A stretch of DNA of 64,000 bases from NCBI RefSeq assembly GCF_000189635.1, contig NW_002476377.1:434001-498000 (forward strand). The letters run 5' to 3'. How positions within the stretch are numbered: position 1 is the stretch's first letter; every line of letters starts with the position of its first letter. The notes below the pieces were generated by a model. That model had not been told where the DNA came from. It saw only the letters and a list, made by a program, of their open reading frames with translations, and searched no databases. Source of the DNA: Tetrahymena thermophila SB210 (lineage: Eukaryota; Ciliophora; Oligohymenophorea; Hymenostomatida; Tetrahymenidae). The position numbers and the translations under genes are program-made. This document shows positions 56,301 to 64,000 of the stretch, piece by piece.

Positions 56301-59300
56301 ATTCTAGATTCTGATTTTGAACATATAGTAATCGATAAAACTCAGATAAAAGAATTTAACTTGTTAATAATATTTTACCATTCATAAAATAAATAATAGA
56401 ATGATAACTTTTAAAATTCGAATTGTATAGAAAAGCAATTCCCATAATTATTTCTGTATTAAAATCATTCCTAACTTTATTTTAAATAAATATTTAATAT
56501 CAAAAAAAATTAAAAATCAAAATGAGAGTCCTTAAAGAAATACACGAAACTTTAGTATTTATTCAGATATTCAAATCTCTTTATTTTTTAAATACAATTT
56601 AAATAAAAATAATCTTGAAATTTTAATAATTATTTCTAAAAATGAATTCATTTTCTTTTATTATTTGATATAAAATTTACTTTTTAACATACTGTAAATG
56701 CTCGTTAATTAAGGCATTTTTTTCTTAAATTTTTTTTTTCGACTAAAGTGTGTTTACGCACTTTTTTTTGGGCAAAAAAGATACTGAGGGAATGCTTTAA
56801 TTAATGAGCATTTACAGTATATAAATTTCTACTTTATTAATAGTGATTTAATGCAATTAAAAAATATATGCTCTCTTTATTATTTTTATTGTGATCCTAT
56901 TTTTTTTAATACAATTTAGATAAAAATAATGTTGATTTTTTAATAATTATTTGCTTATTTAATTTTCCTTTAGGTAAAAAATTTGCTAATCAAACAAAAA
57001 AATGGATTTACATTTTTTTTAATAGTGATTTAATAATATTTAAAGATGTATGCCATCTTTGTTTTTATTGTAAGCCATCCTAATCTTATATCAGGTATGG
57101 CCAAATACTTATTTTATAATCATTAAATTTCGTTTTATAGATTTAAAAATAGACTATCTAAAAAGTTAATATTAAATCAAGATAACAAGATTATGAATAT
57201 CAGCTATTCAAAGCTCATTTTTTTGTTTTTATTTGTATGCCTTTTACAAAGCAAACAAATAGAAATCTAAAGAAAGTAAACTGGTAACTCTGTGTATAAT
57301 GAAGCATACAATTAATCATAGATAAATACAGATTTTTCTTCAGGTTCGTTAGAATAATCCTATAATTTTATCACATAAGAATTAAATAATATTGATGATT
57401 ACTAATATGTTGTTTAGATTTATATAGGGTAATCAAAGGAGCCTTTTAATTTTTTATTAGATACAGGAAGCAATATTCTTTGGATTCCTGGAACTGAGTG
57501 TAATCTGTAAGATAATCATTGCCATACGAAAGATATCTATGATTACTCAAAAAGTCAGACAGCTATTGTAAATAAAGACAAAAAAATTGAAATATAATAT
57601 GGATAAGGTAAATGCGAAGGTTACCTTGGCTCTGAATATATACGCATCTATTAAGAAAGCTAACCATTTAAAGCAGAAATTTTGTTTACTAGCAGTGACA
57701 AAGATATGGATGGTATGTAATCACATGGTATCCTAGGGCTAAGCAACAGTAAATCAACAAAAAACTACTTAGAATATGCAGTAGAATAAGAAATTATATC
57801 CTCATCTGTATTTGCTCTTGAGTTAAAAAATCTTCCTGATATATCTTATTTTTACTATGATAATATTCCTGAATATAAATTATCGAATACTATATTTGTA
57901 AATACAGCTAGTAAAGAAAGGTGGTTAATAGATGTGATAGGGTTTTATATGAATGACTCAGACTACACAGATTCAAGCAACTAAACAGTATTAATCGATT
58001 CAGGTGCTTCCTTTATGCATTTAACAAAATCTTTATATGACAAATTTATACATAATTATGCAAGTAATGTTTGTTTCTACCAATATGGGGAATATGTTTG
58101 TAGCTGCTAATAAGAAATTCTCAACTAAAACTTACCAATTATAAAATTTTATACTTAAGAAGGTATACTATAAATATCTCCTCAAGACTATGTAATTAAA
58201 AAAGGCCAAAAATGCATACTTGCTATAGATTTCTAGGATACTTTTGATTTTAACATTTTAGGTGACGTTTTGCTAAGAAAATATTTTGTTATTTTTGATA
58301 AATAAAAGCAGCAAATGGGTTTTGGAAATGTTGAAAATAAAATTCAACATTTATAACCACTTAGTATGCTAATAGTATTTTCTATCTTCTCTGTTTTCAC
58401 TTTTATGCTACTCTGCGCAGTAATTTATAAAGTAATAATTCTTAAGAAAGGTTAATATTAATAAGAATAAGATTAAGAATAAATCAATCAAACTCTTCTA
58501 GGTAATAACATTCAATTAAACTTGTAAGATTTGGAAAGGAGAAGTAGTTATTCAGCTAGAAGTTCATCTTGAAAAGCAAAAAAATATAAAATATATTTTC
58601 GATGATTATTTAAAAATAAGTAGTAAATTTATTATTGCTATATGATTTGCTATGATGCTTAACATTAAAATTATGATATTTATGCAAACGGCTTTTTATT
58701 GTTTTGTAAATTTATTTATTAACTCTAATGAAAGAAATAATTATAATTAATTATTTATTCTCAAATAAGTATGTTTGTTTTGAGATGAAAATCATTTTAT
58801 TAGTTGATAGCTTTTTTTGTTAAATATCATTTATTTTGATTTAATGTTAATTAAATTATTCTCATAAATCAAAATCAAATTATTTATTTAATAAAAGAAT
58901 AAGAAAATTACATTTTATTTCTGAAGCTAATCCAAAATATTTTCTTTATTCTCTTTCTTATTATATTTTAATTCTAAGTTTATTGATTATGTTAAAAGCT
59001 ATACAGATCATCTTTATTGCAATTTTTAAAAATTAAGAAAATAAATAAAAACCAAAGAGTAATCATTTGGAGGTTTTATAAAAGAAAATAAATTGAAATG
59101 AAAAGAAAAATTAAAAAGTCTTATTAAGTAAATGCCCAACAAATATAAAATTTATATCAACTTTTTATTTAAATAAAGTTATAAAATGAATTATCAATAA
59201 TAAAATACATTAGTCTTTTTATTAACATTTTAATAATATGAAAACTTACTTGAAAGAAATAAAAGTTATAAGTTATTTGAATATTATCAACTATTCCAGT

Positions 59301-60675
59301 AATATCTTTTTTCATTTGCAAATTAAAAAACATATAAAATTTAACATTAGTATTAGAAATAAGAAAAATATTTATTTTGAGTATAATTTAAATAAGGATT
59401 GAATAAAATGGTAAATCGCTTTTATTAGGCAGGTTTCTTTTCATATATAGGTTTTATTTTCTTTTAAAACCAAAATTAATTGTTTGGAAATATTTTTTTG
59501 GCAAAAAAAGTAAGATTCGAATGACAAATTATAAAAACAAAATTGTATTTGATGTAGTCAGGATGTCTCTTTTTAAGATTTCAAATAAGATAACTTTTAA
59601 TACATTTAATCTGTTTTACAAAATTAATTCTTATATAAAATAAGTAGTTGCTTTCATTTTTCAGACAAAAAATTTAATTGGAATAAATTTATTTTTTTTT
59701 AATTTTTGCTAAAATTTAAAACATATAAAAAGTAGTTAATTAAGAATTGAATATTTTCAGGAAGATTTTAATTGAATAGTTTTAGTTTATATAAGGATTT
59801 AATAAAATGGTAAATCACTATTATTAGGCAGACTTCTTTTCACATATAAGCCTTAAATTTTTCACTTAAAACCAAAATTAATTGTTATGAAATATTTTTT
59901 TTGGCAAAAAAGTAAGATTTGAATGTCAATTTAAAAAAACCAAATTGCATTTGATGTAGTCACGATAACTCTTTTTAAGATTTTAAATTACAAAACTTTT
60001 AATACATTTTTTACAAAATTAATTCTTATATAAAATAAGTAGTTGTTTTCATTTGTCAAACAAAAAATTTAATTGGAATAAATTTATTTTTTTTAATTTT
60101 GTTAAAATTTAAAACATATAAAAAGCAGTTTATTAAGAATTAAATATTTTTAGGAGCATTTTTAATTGAATTTTTTAAGTATCATTCCATTATTTTTACA
60201 AAAGCAGCTGAGTATTTTTAATTTCTTTTACTATCTAAATTAAAAATATAAAAGAAATAATTATTATTTTATAGTAACTCCATTCTTAACTTAATATTAA
60301 GTTTTAATAATTACTTTTATATTCTTTTTTAATAAAATATTCAAAAATTTAAAAACAAACAAAATCGTCTCTTTCAGAATATAATTAAATATAATTACAA
60401 AAAAATTAACATTAAAAATGAGTAAAACAATTATTGTCCTTATTTTAGCCTTTGCTTTATGCTCAGCCTCAGTTATCCGTATTCCTATCAAGAAGAGAGC
60501 TAGAACTGAATTATAAGATGAAATCTTATACAAAAAACTCGAACGTAAAGAAAGAGGTTTCTTGGATCAAGTAATACTTTTCTTTAAACTTTTATTTAAT
60601 ATAATTTTTTTATATTAAAATTAGATTTTAAACTCTGATGAAGATATACCTAGTTATCCTGAAATCAAGGTTTAA

Positions 60676-60819
<144 letters not shown>

Positions 60820-63800
60820 TAATTAAAATTAAAAATAGCCTTGCATTTCTTTACCTTGCTTAGTTCACCCTAAATTCAATACTCAAAAATCTAGCACTTA
60901 CAATGAAAGCGCTTAAAAATTCTCACTCGTTTATGGCTCTGGTGCAGTAACTGGTCATTTAGCTACTGAAACTGTTACTCTTGGACCTCTCTAAGCTTAA
61001 AATGTTACCTTCGGTTTGGCTAAAACCTTGACCTCTGCCTTTGAAACTACCAAATTTGATGGTATATTAGGTTTAGCTTATAAGGAATTATCTGGCTTCA
61101 AAGCTAACACTTTCTTTGATGAGTTAGTTGCTTAAAAGTAAGTTGCCAGTAACCTTTTCTCTTTATATTTGAGCGACAAAGAAAACAGTGATGATTCTGA
61201 ATTAATTTTGGGTGGAATTGACTAATCTTATGCCTCTAGTGAATTTAAGTTCTACCCTGTTATCCTTAAGGCTTGGTATGTTATTGCTGCTAACTCAATC
61301 TCAGTTGGCAACCTCAACTTATAACTTGATTCTATGATAGTCGATAGTGGTTCTAGTGTTGTTTTTGGTGTTCCCGAGGTTATCAATCCTATCATTCAGC
61401 TTTTCCCTAAAAACATTGATTGTGGTTCCATTAGCTAATATCCTAATGTAACCATTAATATTTCTGGTGATGACTATGTTCTTGAACCTGTTGACTATAT
61501 TGTTCAAATCGAATATAAGGGAAGAACCCAATGTTAACTCGGTTTTGCTGCAACTAAACTATCTAAGCAATTAGGTAATGCCCTTATCTTAGGTGACACT
61601 TTCTTCAGAAAGTATTACACAGCTTATGATAGAGAAAATAATCGTGTCGGCTTTGCTATTGCTAACCATAACAATAACAAAAAAGCTTAAAAATTGATTT
61701 GATATTTGTTTAAACTATTAAATATATATTTCATATTTTTTTCTATAAAAATCTAAAATATTGTGAATAAAAAATCTAAATCTAATAATAAATAAAATCT
61801 ATAAAAATCTTATCCAAAAAAATACTTTTCTATACTTATCTTTTAATTTTATAGTACTAATATCATAAAATTCGATAACGAGTATCTATTATAGTTTCAA
61901 GTTATTTTAGTTTTAATTTAAATTGCTAATTTTTATTAATTTTTTTGCATTATTCTAAAACGTATAAAGTATACCATTTCTTTTAATAAATTTTATTAAT
62001 ATTATATTAGATTCTATTCAAATACATTTGATTTGTAATATAATTTATTGATTATTTTAGTAAAACAAATAAGTCGATATTTGCAAATGAAAAAAATGGA
62101 ATATTCAAGCATATTTTAGATTAATAAAAAAAGTTTTTATTTTTGTTTTCTTTATGTTGAGATTTGTTTTTTGTTTTAATTATTCTAATTATACTTATTA
62201 AAAAGATAAAAAAACATAATCAAAAATTTTTATTTTTAGAATAATAATTAAATTATTTATTTAAAATATTTTATTGACTATGAGTTCGTTATTTTATCAA
62301 AATCTAATTAAAATCCATTTAAATTTTTTTATATTAGTTATTTATAAATTAATTCTATTTTTTCTATGAGCAGTTTTTTACTTTTATAATAAATATCTTT
62401 GGTTTAAATATTTAAGATATTCATTATCATAATATAATAATAGAGATTTGATTACAAAGAAAGAAAAACCAATAAATTAAAACTTAAAAATTTTATTAGA
62501 TAATTAATAAAGAAAGTTATTTATTATTTATATTTAATAAAAAATATTGTTTCAAAAATAATTCAATCAATATAGTATTAAAAACTAATTGTTTTTACTT
62601 ATTAAACAAGTCCAAATAATACATTAAACACCTTTAGCATATAAAATGCCTCCTAAAGCCAAGCCTAAAAAATTAACAAAAAAAGAGCTTGTAATTAATT
62701 TAAAATTTAATGTTCATTCATAGTGAAGGATCATTTATTTACCATTAGAGATTAATTTAAAAAATTATGTTAGAAACATTAATAAATAAATAATAATTAA
62801 AATGTAAAGCTCGCCCTTCAAGAAGAATAGAGAAGAAAAGATGAAGAAGAAAGAAAAAAAAGAGAGGAAGAAGAAGAAAAATAAAGAAAAATTTTAGAAG
62901 AGTAAAGACGTAAAGAAGAAGAACGTTTAGCAGCTGAAGAGAAGGCTCGTTTAAAAGAAGAAGAATAAGAACTTGAAGGTTGGCGCAATTAGATTCTGAA
63001 AGAAAGGTGAATTTCATTTGAAGATTTATATTTTTTGCCAAAAATCTAAACACTTTTCATTTTATGAACAATATTCCAAATATTTAGATTTTTATTGATT
63101 TTAATATAAATGATTTTTTATTATAATAGAGAAGAATAAGTTAGGGAAATGCGTAAAGTTCATGAATGGGATAGGTATATGAAATGTTCATCTAAACCAG
63201 ATGCAATTAAAGAAAATGAATTATCTACATTCATAACTTAATATAATGAATCACCAAGAGTTACAGAATTGAAAATTGATGAGGCACTTCAATAAATTTA
63301 ATATGCTGAATCGGTTGTAGAAGATGTGATTGCTTTTTAGCAAAGAGCATACGCAGAAGGTAGAATGGAAGACAGTTAAAGATTGTTAAAATAGGTACTT
63401 CAAATCAGATAAATAAATGATAGAAAGATTGAAGAAATAAGTTCTCATCTTTGCATTTATGCTGAATTCTTGTATGAATAGAAACTTGATGAGATTTCTA
63501 AAAGGTTGCAATCTGAGTCACCAAATAAAAATATTAAATCAACTGATGACAAATAAAAAACTGAAATATATAAGATATACCCTCCTCTTCCAGATATTAG
63601 GTTTATATTTTATTATAAATTAAAAGGAATTATACATATTTAATAATAGATTCTTAAAATAATATCTATAAATTTATTTTTATTATCAAATTGTTTCTGA
63701 AAGATTGATAGAATTATTAATTTTATTTTAGATACGGTGTCTGGATTAATCCTCATAGCAAATCATCATATCGTCACAAGCCTATTGACTTCCTTGGTAT

Positions 63801-64000
63801 TGGAATCCAATGTGAAGTAATTAATTAATAAATATATTATTTTTTATCAAAAAAATAGTTTTTTAATCGATGAAATGCTATTTATTTTATAATTTTTATT
63901 TTTGATTAAAAAAGGTTCCAAGAAATTACATGTCATAATCGATTATAATGAAAGCTCTATGGACTAGTTATGATAGCTTAACAAACCCAGAATATAAATA

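Overview
The window reads as macronuclear DNA of a ciliate, most likely Tetrahymena or a close relative. It is extremely AT-rich. Nearly every real gene contains in-frame TAA and TAG codons that align with glutamine, and TGA is the only codon that ends the reading frames. Introns are AT-rich GT...AG introns, mostly 41-135 nt (longest modelled 489 nt), too long for the 20-30 nt introns of Paramecium. I rebuilt gene models by hand. In every complete multi-exon model the spliced length is a whole number of codons, which supports the splice sites chosen.

Layout. 1-19151 is a run of minus-strand genes: the 5' part of a large Cache-domain/TPR membrane protein (1-4178), three tandem cytochrome P450 genes (5340-11084), a 685-residue protein of unknown function (11814-14329), and a protein kinase fused to TPR repeats (14888-19151). 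Divergent from it, on the plus strand, is an acylation-motif CaMKK/LKB1-like kinase (19738-24182), followed by a TPR protein (25000-26100). A minus-strand trypsin-fold protease with an AT-hook-like insert follows (26769-27650).

29618-44570 is a tandem array of six related secreted, probably GPI-anchored, cysteine-rich surface proteins. Copies 3-5 are very similar and share upstream sequence blocks. Copy 6 carries a natural (Gly-Gly-Ser)17 spacer. This array is the most striking region of the window.

45500-56116 returns to the minus strand: a Q/S-rich protein, a MORN-repeat protein with a myristoylation/palmitoylation-type N-terminus, a long coiled-coil protein, and an MPPED-type metallophosphoesterase. 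56117-57192 holds a 126-bp TA-flanked inverted-repeat element (MITE-like) inside one copy of a duplicated spacer whose other copy looks like the empty site. The plus strand then carries two pepsin-family aspartic proteases, one membrane-anchored (57193-58572) and one soluble and secreted (60418-61702). They are separated by a spacer with a tandem ~399-bp non-coding duplication. The window ends in the 5' part of a CASC1/DNAI7-like axonemal dynein assembly gene (62646 to the end).

The gene set is one of sensing (Cache receptor, two kinases), the cell surface and secretion (surface antigens, proteases), detoxification (P450s) and cilia (MORN, coiled coil, DNAI7-like). There is no sign of operons. 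No rRNA, tRNA or CRISPR was recognised. All function calls rest on motifs read by eye, with no database search.
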